DNA of 64,000 bases from Paenibacillus sp. Soil522 (GCF_001428245.1 NZ_LMRV01000002.1:124001-188000), one strand, 5' to 3'. Positions 25,599 to 34,596 are shown, numbered from the stretch's first letter. Program-made: numbers and translations. Notes: generated by a model not told the origin, from the letters alone.

Positions 25599-27163
25599 AA
25601 GTATTGATCGTGGATGATGAAGAGCATGTGCGGGAAGGCATTGACCTAGCCGTTGAGTGGGAAAAATTCGGGATTTCCGAGCGGCTGCAGGCGGAGGATG
25701 GCCGGCAGGCGCTCGACTTACTGCGGCTGCATAAACCTGCCATTATGTTTTGCGACATGTGTATGCCGGGTATGGACGGTACGGAGCTTTTGCGCCAACT
25801 GCGGGAGGAAGCCTTTGATACACAAGTCATAGTAGTCAGCGGGCATGATGATTATCAGTACACGCGTGCTGCGATACGGGCGAATGGACTCGATTATTTG
25901 CTCAAACCTTTTTCCAAACGAGATCTGGAACAAGTTCTCGAACAAGCCGTAACGGCTTGGAAAAACCGGGAAATAAATCTGCTTGAAGAGCGGGAAACCG
26001 GCTTCAGGATCAAGCGGGCCGACGCCTTGGTCGATGAGCAGAAGCTGGCCGCTTATTTAAAAGGGGAATCCGCCTTTCATGAGGGGGTACGGGGACTGCT
26101 GTATAAAGTGGGTCTTTCCTCAGAACGGCTAAGAGTGGCGCTCATACTGCCTTGCAACCGCATGGATCTTGTGGACAGGCGTTTTAAGGGCGATAGGGAG
26201 CTGTTTGTTTTTGCGATCAACAATATTGCCCATGAAACGCTTAGAGCTTACGGCGCCCATTATTTATGCAGGTTCGATGACTATCAGTGGATTCTGCTAA
26301 CGGACTTGGCCGGCAGCTACCGGTCAGCTTCAGAGCACCGGCGCTGCATGGAGAAGGTAACGAAAGCATGGCGGGACATTCTGGGGCTGGACACGCTTAT
26401 AGGAATGAGCGATTCGGAAGCTGACCCTGCTGGTTTGCTTGGTGCGATTGGCGAAGCCCGCTCCGCCTTGTTAAAGTCCGATATAGGGGAAGTTTCCGCT
26501 GGAGCGGAAATCGCCCCGGGGGAGCTCCCGCGGCTGACGGATCAACAGTTTCTGCTGCAAACCACCCTTGATAACGGCAATAAGGCTTATGCGGCCGAGA
26601 TTATTCGCTCTTTCGTACAAAGGCTCCGAAAGAGAGGAACGCTTCGGCTGAAGGATCTGCAGGCCTGCACGATCGAAGCCAATCTCCTTTTGGAGCGGGC
26701 AAGCCGGCTGATGCATTCAAGCAAGGTAGCGGCGGATCTTCTGATGCCGCTGTGGATTAGCAATTTGAACGAATGGGAGAGGACGTTCATCCAGCATTGG
26801 TGGACCCTCATGGAGGAACAAGGGCAGGGCGGCATGGGCAACCGCGGCATGGAGGCGATCCGGGAGTATATCGAACGGCATTTTCACGAGGATCTGTCGC
26901 TGTCGGTTCTGTCGGAACGATTCCATTTCAGTCCGCAGTATATCGCCAAAAAGTTCAAGGAGCTGTACAATACGACCGTGATGACTGCTTTAACCGAGCT
27001 TCGGATGGATAAGGCCAGGTCTTTGCTCCGATTTACGGACAAGCCGGTTTCGGAAATCGCCAATTCCCTCGGCTACGACGACGAGAATTACTTTGGTAAA
27101 GTGTTCAAGAAACAGCAAGGCGTCTCCCCTCTTCAGTTCCGGAAGCAGCACCGAGATTCATAG
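25595..27163 (+). CDS. YesN-type AraC-family response regulator (system A)
   Basis: A 522-residue response regulator. The receiver has D7/D8 and phosphoacceptor Asp54 (M-F-C-D-M-C-M-P-G), Ser in V-V-S-G-H-D and Lys in L-L-K-P. A long central region of about 280 residues of unknown fold follows, then a C-terminal AraC DNA-binding domain with two HTH units (L-S-V-L-S-E-R-F-H-F-S-P-Q-Y-I and I-A-N-S-L-G-Y-D-D-E-N-Y-F). The start is a TTG with GGAGGGGAACGGCC upstream, overlapping the kinase stop. It most likely activates the adjacent ABC transporter genes in response to sugar. Confidence 0.93.
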   Translation: MKVLIVDDEEHVREGIDLAVEWEKFGISERLQAEDGRQALDLLRLHKPAIMFCDMCMPGMDGTELLRQLREEAFDTQVIVVSGHDDYQYTRAAIRANGLDYLLKPFSKRDLEQVLEQAVTAWKNREINLLEERETGFRIKRADALVDEQKLAAYLKGESAFHEGVRGLLYKVGLSSERLRVALILPCNRMDLVDRRFKGDRELFVFAINNIAHETLRAYGAHYLCRFDDYQWILLTDLAGSYRSASEHRRCMEKVTKAWRDILGLDTLIGMSDSEADPAGLLGAIGEARSALLKSDIGEVSAGAEIAPGELPRLTDQQFLLQTTLDNGNKAYAAEIIRSFVQRLRKRGTLRLKDLQACTIEANLLLERASRLMHSSKVAADLLMPLWISNLNEWERTFIQHWWTLMEEQGQGGMGNRGMEAIREYIERHFHEDLSLSVLSERFHFSPQYIAKKFKELYNTTVMTALTELRMDKARSLLRFTDKPVSEIANSLGYDDENYFGKVFKKQQGVSPLQFRKQHRDS

Positions 27164-27264
27164 ATTCCTTTTTTGGGCGAATATATTCCCTGCCCCTGAG
27201 TATGCGGAAAAGATACAATCGGAGTGTAAACAAGCTTCATTCTAATTCAAGGGGGATAAAACGA

Positions 27265-28554
27265 ATGAAAAAGTTGATTTCTACGGTCTGCACCATGGCA
27301 TTGCTTCTGATTTCCTTAGCGGGCTGCGCAGGCGGAGGGGATGCTCCGAAAAACAACGCCGCTTCTCCGAACAGCACGTCAAGTTCAGGCTCAGGGGAAA
27401 AAGTGACCCTTAAGCTGCTGCAGTTCAAAGCGGAAATCACAGATAAAGTAAAGGCGATGGCCGATGACTACATGAAGGAAAATCCGAATGTCGTCATTGA
27501 GTCTCAAGTGACAATGGATTACGACACGATTCTCAAAACCCGCTTTGCTTCCGGAGATGAACCGGATATCTTCATGACCAAAGCATTCACCGACATTACG
27601 GATTGGTCCGACAAGCTTGTCGACTTGTCTAACGAGCCTTGGATGAGCAAGGTATCCCCTTCCGCAGTGGCGGGTATGACGGTTGACGGCAAAAAACTGG
27701 GCTTCCCGATTGCCTTCGAAGGTTACGGATTCATCTACAACAAAGAACTCTTTGCCAAAGCGGGCATCGACAAGGTGCCGACAACGCTGACAGAGCTTAA
27801 GCAGCTGAACGAAAAACTGAAGGCGGCCGGCATATCGTCTTACGCTGAAGGCTACAAAGAATGGTGGATACTTGGACAGCATCTGTTTAATCTGCCGTTC
27901 GCCGCTGAAACAGACCCGGTAGCTTCCATTGAAAATATCAATAAAGGCCAGCTGAAAGTCAAAGATATCGCCAATATGAACGGGTTCTTCGATGTTCTTG
28001 ACTTGACTGTAAAATACGGCAAAGGAGCGGAATCCGTCGGTGTCAGCTATGACAACCAGGTATCCGATTTCTCATCCGGCAAAACGGCCATGATGCAGCA
28101 GGGAGTATGGACTATTGATTCCATCATGAAAATCAATCCGGACATCCAAATGGGCATGTTCGCGATTCCGCTGAACGATAACGCCGCTGAAACGAAAATG
28201 CCGGTCGGCGTTCCAGGCTATTATGTCCTTAACAAAAATTCCAAGCACGTGGACGAAACGAAAAAATTCCTGACTTGGCTGCATCAAAACGGTCAAAAGT
28301 ATCTGGTCGATTCCTTTAAGCTGATTCCTGCTTTCACCGATCTGAAGACGACGCCGGAGCTCGGACCTTTGGCGAACGATCTGAGCGCTTACGTAGAGAA
28401 AAATCAAACGCTTCCTTGGGCACACACGCTATGGCCGTCCGGTGCGAACCAAGAGTTCGCGAAGCCGCTGCAGGCATACGTCGGCGGTCAAATGACGAAA
28501 GGTCAGGCTATCAACGAAGTTCAGAACATGTGGAATGCCCGCATAAAACAGTAA
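27265..28554 (+). CDS. Carbohydrate ABC transporter binding lipoprotein (system A)
   Basis: A 429-residue extracellular solute-binding protein, family 1 (MsmE-like). The signal peptide ends in the lipobox L-I-S-L-A-G-C, so it is lipid-anchored. The mature part begins with a Ser/Asn-rich linker, then L-K-L-L-Q-F-K-A-E-I; the D-E-P-D-I-F, F-E-G-Y-G-F-I-Y-N-K-E-L-F and G-V-W-T segments are typical of oligosaccharide binding proteins. The start at 27265 has AAGGGGGATAAAACGA upstream. Clear paralogue of the binding protein at 53552. Expected role: capture of a sugar or oligosaccharide for the two permeases that follow. Confidence 0.93.
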   Translation: MKKLISTVCTMALLLISLAGCAGGGDAPKNNAASPNSTSSSGSGEKVTLKLLQFKAEITDKVKAMADDYMKENPNVVIESQVTMDYDTILKTRFASGDEPDIFMTKAFTDITDWSDKLVDLSNEPWMSKVSPSAVAGMTVDGKKLGFPIAFEGYGFIYNKELFAKAGIDKVPTTLTELKQLNEKLKAAGISSYAEGYKEWWILGQHLFNLPFAAETDPVASIENINKGQLKVKDIANMNGFFDVLDLTVKYGKGAESVGVSYDNQVSDFSSGKTAMMQQGVWTIDSIMKINPDIQMGMFAIPLNDNAAETKMPVGVPGYYVLNKNSKHVDETKKFLTWLHQNGQKYLVDSFKLIPAFTDLKTTPELGPLANDLSAYVEKNQTLPWAHTLWPSGANQEFAKPLQAYVGGQMTKGQAINEVQNMWNARIKQ

Positions 28555-28573
28555 TCCATACTTCAACGTGACT

Positions 28574-28615
28574 ATTCGATGTATGGTTTCCGTAGCAGGG
28601 GGTCATACATCGAAT
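28574..28615 (+). other. Intercistronic hairpin between binding-protein and permease genes
   Basis: ATTCGATGTATG (28574-28585) pairs perfectly with CATACATCGAAT (28604-28615), a 12-bp stem without a following T run. In ABC operons such hairpins commonly stabilise the upstream binding-protein mRNA and lower permease expression; that is the likely role here. Confidence 0.75.
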
Positions 28616-28645
28616 GGTTTATAGAAGATAAAGGAGACTTACAAG

Positions 28646-29521
28646 ATGAAATCAGGAACTCGTAAGCTATGGACGTATGTGATATTTGTCGCGCCTGCTT
28701 TGTTCTTTTTCACGCTGATCATTCTGGTGCCGTTTCTGCGGGCCATTCTATATTCATTTCAGGATTGGAACGGAATAAGCAGCGATATCGCCTGGGCCGG
28801 CTCAGACAACTATGCGACGATTTTGAAGGACACCGGGTTCCACAAGTCGTTTGCTTTTACTCTTAAATTTGTGTTTGTCATTACCATTTTGTTAAATCTG
28901 TTCGGATTTTTACTTGCTTTGGTGCTGAACATGTCACTGAAAAGCCGTAATCTTCTCCGGACCGCTTTTTTCCTTCCGTACGTCATCGGACCTGTTATCA
29001 TCGGCTTCATATGGCAGTTCATTTTCACGAATCTGTTCGCGGAAATCGGCAAAGCCACCGAATGGTCGATGTTTATGAAAAACTGGCTCAGCTTGCCAAG
29101 CTATGCTTTCTGGTCGTTAGTCATTGTCACCGTATGGCATTCCGTCGGATATTTCATGGTTATTTACCTGGCGGCGCTTCAGGGCGTTCCGACGGATTTG
29201 CTGGAGGCTGCGGAAATCGACGGGGCCGGAAGATGGAAGCGCATGCTGAACGTAGTGCTGCCGCTCATTCGTCCGGCGATGACGATCAACTTGTTTTTGG
29301 CGATTTCCTCCGGGTTCAAGGCTTTTGATTTGAACTTTGCCCTGACGAGAGGCGGACCGTTCGGATCGACGGAATCGATCGCGTATCACATTTACTTAGA
29401 CGCATTTACGAAGAACTTGTTTACTCTTGCTTCGGCGAAAGCCGTCGTGTTCTTCCTGGTGCTGGCGGGTATCACTCTTGTGCAGGTGTCGGTAATGAAA
29501 CGCAAGGAGGTAGAAATGTGA
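28646..29521 (+). CDS. Sugar ABC transporter permease, MsmF-like (system A)
   Basis: A 291-residue membrane permease with six predicted helices and the cytoplasmic EAA loop, here E-A-A-E-I-D-G-A-G (about residues 191-199), which docks the ATPase. N-terminal F-V-A-P-A-L-F-F-F-T and S-F-Q-D-W-N-G are typical of the UgpA/MsmF family. RBS AAAGGAGACTTACAAG. Overlaps the next permease by four bases. Works with the partner permease at 29518 and the lipoprotein at 27265. Confidence 0.93.
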   Translation: MKSGTRKLWTYVIFVAPALFFFTLIILVPFLRAILYSFQDWNGISSDIAWAGSDNYATILKDTGFHKSFAFTLKFVFVITILLNLFGFLLALVLNMSLKSRNLLRTAFFLPYVIGPVIIGFIWQFIFTNLFAEIGKATEWSMFMKNWLSLPSYAFWSLVIVTVWHSVGYFMVIYLAALQGVPTDLLEAAEIDGAGRWKRMLNVVLPLIRPAMTINLFLAISSGFKAFDLNFALTRGGPFGSTESIAYHIYLDAFTKNLFTLASAKAVVFFLVLAGITLVQVSVMKRKEVEM

Positions 29522-30351
29522 AAAACGGTCGCTACAACATAAGTACTCTCGGACTCGAACTGCTCATGATTGCGCTGGCGCTAATGTTCTTTTTTCCGCT
29601 GTACATGACGTTTATTAACGGGTTCAAATCCTATAACGAGGTCGTTACCTCCGTCGTAGCGCTTCCTGAGGTGTTCCAGCTTAAAAATTTCATCACGGTA
29701 TGGAAGCAGCTCAATTTCTTCGGCGTGTTCATGAACTCTATCATCATCACTGTCATATCCGTAGTAGGCACTCTGCTTATCAGCTCGATGGCCGCTTACC
29801 AATTGGTCCGCCGTCCAGGTAAGGTAAGCAATGCGATATTTCTGGGTATTCTAGCGTCGTTGATCATTCCGTTCCAAACCCTGATGGTGCCGCTTGTGAA
29901 GGTAGCTAAGGATCTGGGCTTCATCAATTCGCTCCACGGAATTATCATTATGTACTGGGGCTTCGGCGTTCCGCTTGCGCTGTTCCTGTATCATGGCTTC
30001 ATCAAAGGAATCCCGCGCGAATTAGAGGAAGCGGCTCACATTGACGGATGCGGCACGTTCGGTGTGTTTTTCAAGATCCTGCTTCCGCTGCTCAAGCCGA
30101 TTACCACGACAATCGCCATTTTACATTCACTCTGGATCTGGAACGACTTCCTGCTTCCGCTAATTACGCTGAGCAGCAATAGCACCAGAACGATCCCGCT
30201 GGCGGCAAACATTTATTTCGGCCAATACACGAATGAATGGCATCTGGCGATGGCGGCTTTAACGATGGCAGTTGTGCCGATCATCTTGTTCTTCCTGTTT
30301 ATGCAGCGGTACATTATCCAAGGTATTACGGCCGGTGCGGTGAAAGGCTAG
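29518..30351 (+). CDS. Sugar ABC transporter permease, MsmG-like (system A)
   Basis: A 277-residue permease with six helices, EAA loop E-E-A-A-H-I-D-G-C-G and the C-terminal I-I-Q-G-I-T-A-G-A-V-K-G signature of the MalG/MsmG family. It starts with GTG at 29518 inside the stop of the preceding permease gene (ATGTGA), with AAGGAGG properly placed upstream, indicating translational coupling. No ATP-binding subunit follows; family members usually share an MsmK/UgpC-type ATPase encoded elsewhere. Confidence 0.93.
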   Translation: MKNGRYNISTLGLELLMIALALMFFFPLYMTFINGFKSYNEVVTSVVALPEVFQLKNFITVWKQLNFFGVFMNSIIITVISVVGTLLISSMAAYQLVRRPGKVSNAIFLGILASLIIPFQTLMVPLVKVAKDLGFINSLHGIIIMYWGFGVPLALFLYHGFIKGIPRELEEAAHIDGCGTFGVFFKILLPLLKPITTTIAILHSLWIWNDFLLPLITLSSNSTRTIPLAANIYFGQYTNEWHLAMAALTMAVVPIILFFLFMQRYIIQGITAGAVKG

Positions 30352-30390
30352 AAGATCCTAATGTATGTGCAAAAAAAAGAGGTGTGATGA

Positions 30391-31314
30391 GTGGGTTATG
30401 TGCTGCTGTTCCTGGCGACGTTTTTATGGAGCTTCGTCGGTATTCTTGTAAAGAGTGCATCGGCTATGGCGGACAGCATGGTCATTACTTTCGCGCGCTT
30501 CGGTTTTGGCATCGTCTTTCTTGGTCTTTATATCAGATGGAAGGGTCCCGGCATAAAACTGCGGTTCAACTTAAATTGGATTTGGATAGGCGCGCTTGGG
30601 AAGAGCTGCAATTATTTTTTCGAAAATATGGCGATCTCCACCGGGTATTCTTACGGCAACATTCTTGTCAGTCCGATTACAACCATTCTGCTGTTGTTTA
30701 TTTCGGCACTATTCCTTAAAGAGAAAATAGATTTTAGAGGATGGATTGCCGCTTTCTCATGCATACTCGGCGTGCTGCTGATCAGCTGGAACGGGATGTC
30801 CTTGTCCGATCTCCTGCAGGCCGGCGCCTTAACGACAGGGTTGTATGCCTTATCGGCTGTTGGTGTCGTGTTTCATGTGCTTAGCCAAAAGATGCTGATC
30901 AAGGAAATGGATGCCGGCAATATGAATTTTAACATTTTCATGCTGTGCACGATCATGATGGCTTTACCGCTTCCGATTGGTTCGTCGTGGCCGGAACTGG
31001 AACAAGTGAGCTTCTGGGCTATCGGCGCTCTGGTGGCACTCGGCTTGATCACCGGACTAAGCTTTTATTGGTTTTCACAAGCGCTTCAGACGGTTCCCTT
31101 TACTGTGGCGGTTCTAGTCAGCAATTGTTCCATACTTTTCACGGTATTGTGGTCACATTTGGTATACAAGGATCCGGTTACCGTTTATCTAATAGCGGGA
31201 GTGGCCATCTGCATGTCGGGTTTGTTGCTGTTAAATTTGCCGAGACGTCGAGAAAAAGTCAAAGTGATAGCAAATGTCATGACAGAGGCAGATGACAGCA
31301 CTGTAACCCGATAG
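30391..31314 (+). CDS. EamA/DMT-family transporter
   Basis: A 307-residue membrane protein with ten predicted helices made of two EamA repeats. Helix 1 is G-Y-V-L-L-F-L-A-T-F-L-W-S, and the second repeat begins near G-L-Y-A-L-S-A-V-G-V-V-F-H. It starts with GTG after AAAGAGGTGTGATGA, 39 bases downstream of the MsmG-like permease and with no terminator between, so it may be the last gene of the system A operon and might export or import a related metabolite. The final 30 residues are hydrophilic. Substrate unknown. Confidence 0.88.
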   Translation: MGYVLLFLATFLWSFVGILVKSASAMADSMVITFARFGFGIVFLGLYIRWKGPGIKLRFNLNWIWIGALGKSCNYFFENMAISTGYSYGNILVSPITTILLLFISALFLKEKIDFRGWIAAFSCILGVLLISWNGMSLSDLLQAGALTTGLYALSAVGVVFHVLSQKMLIKEMDAGNMNFNIFMLCTIMMALPLPIGSSWPELEQVSFWAIGALVALGLITGLSFYWFSQALQTVPFTVAVLVSNCSILFTVLWSHLVYKDPVTVYLIAGVAICMSGLLLLNLPRRREKVKVIANVMTEADDSTVTR

Positions 31315-31385
31315 GGAAGCAGAGCTGTTTTTTAAAATATAAGAATTTATAAGTTTCACATTTATAAATAAGCTTTTATTTCACC

Positions 31386-31431
31386 GCGAAACGAGCTGTA
31401 TCCGCCAAAGGACGGCGACAGCCGTTTACGC
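31386..31431. repeat. Structured dispersed repeat, copy 1
   Basis: A 46-base hairpin: GCG-AAACG-(A)-GCTGT-AT-CCG, an 8-base loop CCAAAGGA, CGG-CG-ACAGC-CGTTT-(A)-CGC. The same 46-base structure occurs at 63683-63728 with base changes that mostly preserve pairing. It is preceded by an AT-rich imperfect inverted repeat (31334-31381) and lies between convergent genes. It is the only notable content of 31315-31467. Confidence 0.8.
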
Positions 31432-31467
31432 TTGTGGAATGATAGCTATTAGAATGGTCTTTCTCTC

Positions 31468-31887
31468 TTAAGCGCCTACCTTAGGCAGCGGCTTGCCCGC
31501 TTTAATCAGCCCTACACCATCCGCGCAAACGCCATACTTTTCCCAAGGACATGTCTGGCATAGATGACTGATGTCTTCGGGTACCATGGTTTCGGCAACT
31601 CGGCTGCAAAGAGACTGCCAGCTGCTCCTCTCGTTTACTTTAAGCCCGAGTTTCTTGAGTACCGCCTCATCCAAGCCGTAAACGGTTCCCTCGCAATGGT
31701 TGCTTTTGTCCTGCGGATAGGCTCTGCAAACGTCGTCTGGACCGGTTATAATCTCAACCTCGGTTTCGGGATTTGTGCGCAGCGTTTCATAGATGGCGGT
31801 CATATTTACGCAAAAATCAGCCGAATACCCCATACCCCGGTAGCCAAGCAAACAAAGCAGATGATGCCCGCGCAATCGAATCGTCAT
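31468..31887 (-). CDS. DUF1284-domain protein, cysteine-rich
   Basis: A 139-residue protein of the DUF1284 family, recognised by the N-terminal R-L-R-G-H-H-L-L-C-L-L-G-Y-R-G-M-G-Y-S motif. Numerous cysteines, including D-V-C-R-A-Y-P, N-H-C-E-G and C-Q-T-C-P-W-E-K-Y-G-V-C, suggest a metal or iron-sulfur centre. RBS AAGGAGCGGTAAAACG. Function is unknown in the family. Immediately upstream on the same strand is a small remnant that looks like the end of a DinB-like gene. Confidence 0.88.
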   Translation of the reverse strand: MTIRLRGHHLLCLLGYRGMGYSADFCVNMTAIYETLRTNPETEVEIITGPDDVCRAYPQDKSNHCEGTVYGLDEAVLKKLGLKVNERSSWQSLCSRVAETMVPEDISHLCQTCPWEKYGVCADGVGLIKAGKPLPKVGA

Positions 31888-31901
31888 CGTTTTACCGCTC
31901 C

Positions 31902-31973
31902 TTATGCTTTAAACTTCCTTAAATACTTATTCTGAATCACCTGCAAATGATGCATCTCATGCCCTGCAATAAT
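31902..31973 (-). pseudogene. C-terminal remnant of a DinB-family gene
   Basis: Twenty-three codons read A-G-H-E-M-H-H-L-Q-V-I-Q-N-K-Y-L followed by R-K-F-K-A and stop. This is the characteristic last helix of DinB_2/DfsB-like metalloenzymes, including the metal-binding H-x-x-x-H pair. An in-frame TGA lies directly upstream and no start is present, so only a fossil remains. Confidence 0.55.
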
Positions 31974-32044
31974 TCACCTTCTCATTTTGAAGATTATAGC
32001 ATAGTGTCTTCTTCGAGTACTTCCTTTTTCTCATGTACAAACAA

Positions 32045-32081
32045 GAAAGCTCTACGGCTGTACCAGCCGCAGAGCTTTGTT
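32045..32081. terminator. Terminator upstream end of the amino acid ABC operon
   Basis: AAAGCTCT-(A)-CGGCTG ... CAGCCG-(C)-AGAGCTTT with a 3-base loop; A- and T-rich on both sides. It terminates the amino acid transporter genes reading leftward. Confidence 0.8.
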
Positions 32082-32105
32082 TAGATGAAGGGAGAACACG
32101 CCGGG

Positions 32106-32828
32106 CTAAAGCACCTGCTCCAGAAACCGCGCCGCACGCTCACTCTGCGGCTTGGTGAAAAACTGCTCCGGCTTCGTCCGTTCGACAAGCTTGCCGTCGT
32201 CGAGGAAATAGATCGTATCCGCCGCTTCACGGGCGAATTTCATCTCATGCGTCACGATCAGCATCGTCATGCCGCTGTCCGCAAGACTGCGGATAACGGT
32301 CAGCACTTCCTTTACCATTTCGGGATCGAGAGCCGAGGTTGGCTCGTCGAAGAGCATAATGTCGGGCTCCATCGCAAGGCTTCGCGCGATAGCTACCCGC
32401 TGCTTCTGCCCGCCGGACAAGCGCGAGGGATAGCTGTCCGCTTTATCTGCGAGTCCCACGCGCGCTAGCAGCTCCTCCGCTTTGGCACGGGCTGCTGCAG
32501 CCGTCATTCCTTTAACCTGGGTCGGAGCGAACGTTATATTATCGATGACCGTCATATGCGGGAACAGGTGAAAATGCTGGAATACCATGCCGATCCGCTG
32601 CCGCACGCGGGCAATATCGGTTTTCGGATCGGTAATCGGCGTACCGTCAATCGTAATCGTGCCGGAAGTTGGCGTCTCCAGCATATTTAAGCAGCGAAGG
32701 AAGGTGGATTTGCCTGAGCCGGACGGTCCGATCAGTGCTACGACCTCCCCTCGTTCAACTGTGGTCGTAATGCCCTTCAGCACTTGATTTTTGCCGAAGG
32801 CTTTCGTTAAGTCGGTTACATTAATCAC
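32106..32828 (-). CDS. Polar amino acid ABC transporter ATPase, GlnQ-like
   Basis: A 240-residue ATP-binding subunit. Walker A is G-P-S-G-S-G-K-S, the Q-loop V-F-Q-H-F-H-L-F-P-H-M-T is typical of polar amino acid transporters, the signature is L-S-G-G-Q-K-Q-R, Walker B is I-M-L-F-D-E-P-T-S-A-L-D-P and the switch His is V-T-H-E-M. The GTG at 32828 is preferred over the longer frame to 32861 because AAAGGAGG lies ten bases upstream. It overlaps the end of the fused binding-protein/permease gene by eight bases, forming a two-gene complete importer. Confidence 0.94.
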   Translation of the reverse strand: MINVTDLTKAFGKNQVLKGITTTVERGEVVALIGPSGSGKSTFLRCLNMLETPTSGTITIDGTPITDPKTDIARVRQRIGMVFQHFHLFPHMTVIDNITFAPTQVKGMTAAAARAKAEELLARVGLADKADSYPSRLSGGQKQRVAIARSLAMEPDIMLFDEPTSALDPEMVKEVLTVIRSLADSGMTMLIVTHEMKFAREAADTIYFLDDGKLVERTKPEQFFTKPQSERAARFLEQVL

Positions 32829-34326
32829 TGCGGCGCAGCCTCCTTTCAAGCTTACGGGCAAACGAGGTTAAGATAAGCACGAGAACATAATAAATAGCGG
32901 CAATAAACAATAATGCTTCTAACGAGCGGAACTCGATCGAGCGCACAACGTCTGCGCGGCGCATCAAATCGGTTACCCCGATGACGGATACGAGCGACGA
33001 TTCCTTCAGCAAAGCAACGCATTCGTTCACGAGCGCCGGCAAAATATTGCGAAGCGCCTGCGGGAAAATGATGCGGATCATCATCGTCCGGTAAGGGATG
33101 CCGAGTGCGATTGCAGCCTCGCGCTGTCCTTTATCGACTGCCATGATGCCGCCGCGGATCGTTTCGGACAAATAAGCCGATGAATTAAGACCGAATGCCA
33201 GGCCGGCGGCCATCAGCGCAGGAATATCATAATGGAATATTTGCGGAGTTGCGTAATAAATAATAGTAAGCTGGACGAGCAGCGGCGTGCCGCGGAATAC
33301 GGATGTATAGGCTGTGGCGAACCACTCCAGCGGCTTGACGCCGGATATTTTGAATAGCGACAAAACCGTACCCCACACCAGTCCGAACAGCGCCGAGACG
33401 AGCGTAAAGAGCAGCGTTACGTATACGCCTTTGAGAATATAGGGAATGTAGCCCTTGAGAACGCTAAAGTCGATGTTTAGGCCCAGCAGCGTATTCGACT
33501 TTTCCTTCTCGGAGGCAAACCATTTCTGCACGATTTTATCGAGCTCTCCGTTTTCTTTCATTTCCGCAAGAACGCCGTTAAATTCATTTACAATAGGGGA
33601 TTGCTTAGGAAATGCAATCGCGTAGCCATTGTCCGCGGATTCGGCAGGAAGGAAATGCATGGCCAGCTCGGGGTTAGCGTTTGTCATCTCCACCGCCACA
33701 GCATCTTCCACGATAGCTGCATCGATGCGGCCGGAATTCAGCTCTTGAATGAGGTCGGGAATTTTATTCAGCTTTTTGAGCTCGGCGCCTTCAATTGTTT
33801 CTGCATAGAGATCCTGTGTGGAGCCCAGCTGAGTTCCGACTACTTTGCCGGAGAGTGAGGATTCCGTTTCCAGCGGTGCAGTCTTCTTGGATACAATCGT
33901 ATTGCGGGCGGTGTAATAGTTATCGGAAAAATCAACGTTCTGCCTTCGCTCATCCGTAGCGGACATAGCGGACATAACGAAATCGACGCGGCCGGTTTGC
34001 AGCGCGGCAATGAGACCATTGAAATCCATGTTTGCGATTTCCAGTTCATAACCAAGCTGGCTGGTGATATACTTGGCTAAGTCGATGTCCATGCCTACGA
34101 TTTCGCCGCTGTTTTTGGCATCTACGCTTTCATAGGGTGGATAATCGGCCGAAGTGCCCATCACAAGCTTCTTTTTCTGTCCGGCAGCCGGAGCGCCTGC
34201 TGCGCTTTCCGCACTTACGGAATATGAGCTGTCTTTGCCAGACGGAAAGACTTGTCCAAGCGCGAGAAACAGAACCGCAATAGTGATGAGCGATAAATAA
34301 ATGACATTTAGCTTTTTTTGATTCAT
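32821..34326 (-). CDS. Fused substrate-binding protein and permease of an amino acid ABC importer
   Basis: A 501-residue fusion. An N-terminal membrane anchor (residues about 7-25) precedes an extracellular family 3 binding domain (about 50-275) with M-G-T-S-A-D-Y-P-P-Y-E and G-M-D-I-D-L-A-K-Y. The permease domain (about 290-500) has the EAA-like loop R-E-A-A-I-A-L-G and ends with R-K-L-E-R-R-L. Such fusions resemble GlnP of lactic acid bacteria and work as dimers with a GlnQ-type ATPase, encoded directly downstream. ATG 34326 follows AAAGAGGATACC; the upstream TTG at 34344 is less likely. Substrate is probably glutamine, glutamate or another polar amino acid. Confidence 0.93.
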   Translation of the reverse strand: MNQKKLNVIYLSLITIAVLFLALGQVFPSGKDSSYSVSAESAAGAPAAGQKKKLVMGTSADYPPYESVDAKNSGEIVGMDIDLAKYITSQLGYELEIANMDFNGLIAALQTGRVDFVMSAMSATDERRQNVDFSDNYYTARNTIVSKKTAPLETESSLSGKVVGTQLGSTQDLYAETIEGAELKKLNKIPDLIQELNSGRIDAAIVEDAVAVEMTNANPELAMHFLPAESADNGYAIAFPKQSPIVNEFNGVLAEMKENGELDKIVQKWFASEKEKSNTLLGLNIDFSVLKGYIPYILKGVYVTLLFTLVSALFGLVWGTVLSLFKISGVKPLEWFATAYTSVFRGTPLLVQLTIIYYATPQIFHYDIPALMAAGLAFGLNSSAYLSETIRGGIMAVDKGQREAAIALGIPYRTMMIRIIFPQALRNILPALVNECVALLKESSLVSVIGVTDLMRRADVVRSIEFRSLEALLFIAAIYYVLVLILTSFARKLERRLRRSD

Positions 34327-34472
34327 GGTATCCTCTTTCTTCAAAATTGATTGTCTTGGCGTTTTGCAACATTAGAAAGTATAGGGTGTTCGTTATCCAT
34401 TTGTAAATAACCAACTAGTGGCGATTTGTAACAGATTTGTGATTTCGGCAGTCGAATCAAGGCGGGAATAAC

Positions 34473-34481
34473 TGTTATAAT
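34473..34481 (+). promoter_or_regulatory. Extended -10 promoter of the leader-yidC operon
   Basis: TGTTATAAT is an extended -10 element; no good -35 is visible 17 bp upstream. Transcription would begin near 34488, giving an untranslated stretch of about 110 bases with a GGGTG ... CACCC hairpin before the leader ORF. Confidence 0.5.
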
Positions 34482-34596
34482 ATCCAGATAAGATAGAATG
34501 AAATCTATTTTTACGGTGGAAGAAGCTTTTGGGGTGAAACTGCACCCTGCGTAATCCGTATAGGAAGAATGCTTATGAGGAAGGGAGGTGAATACA

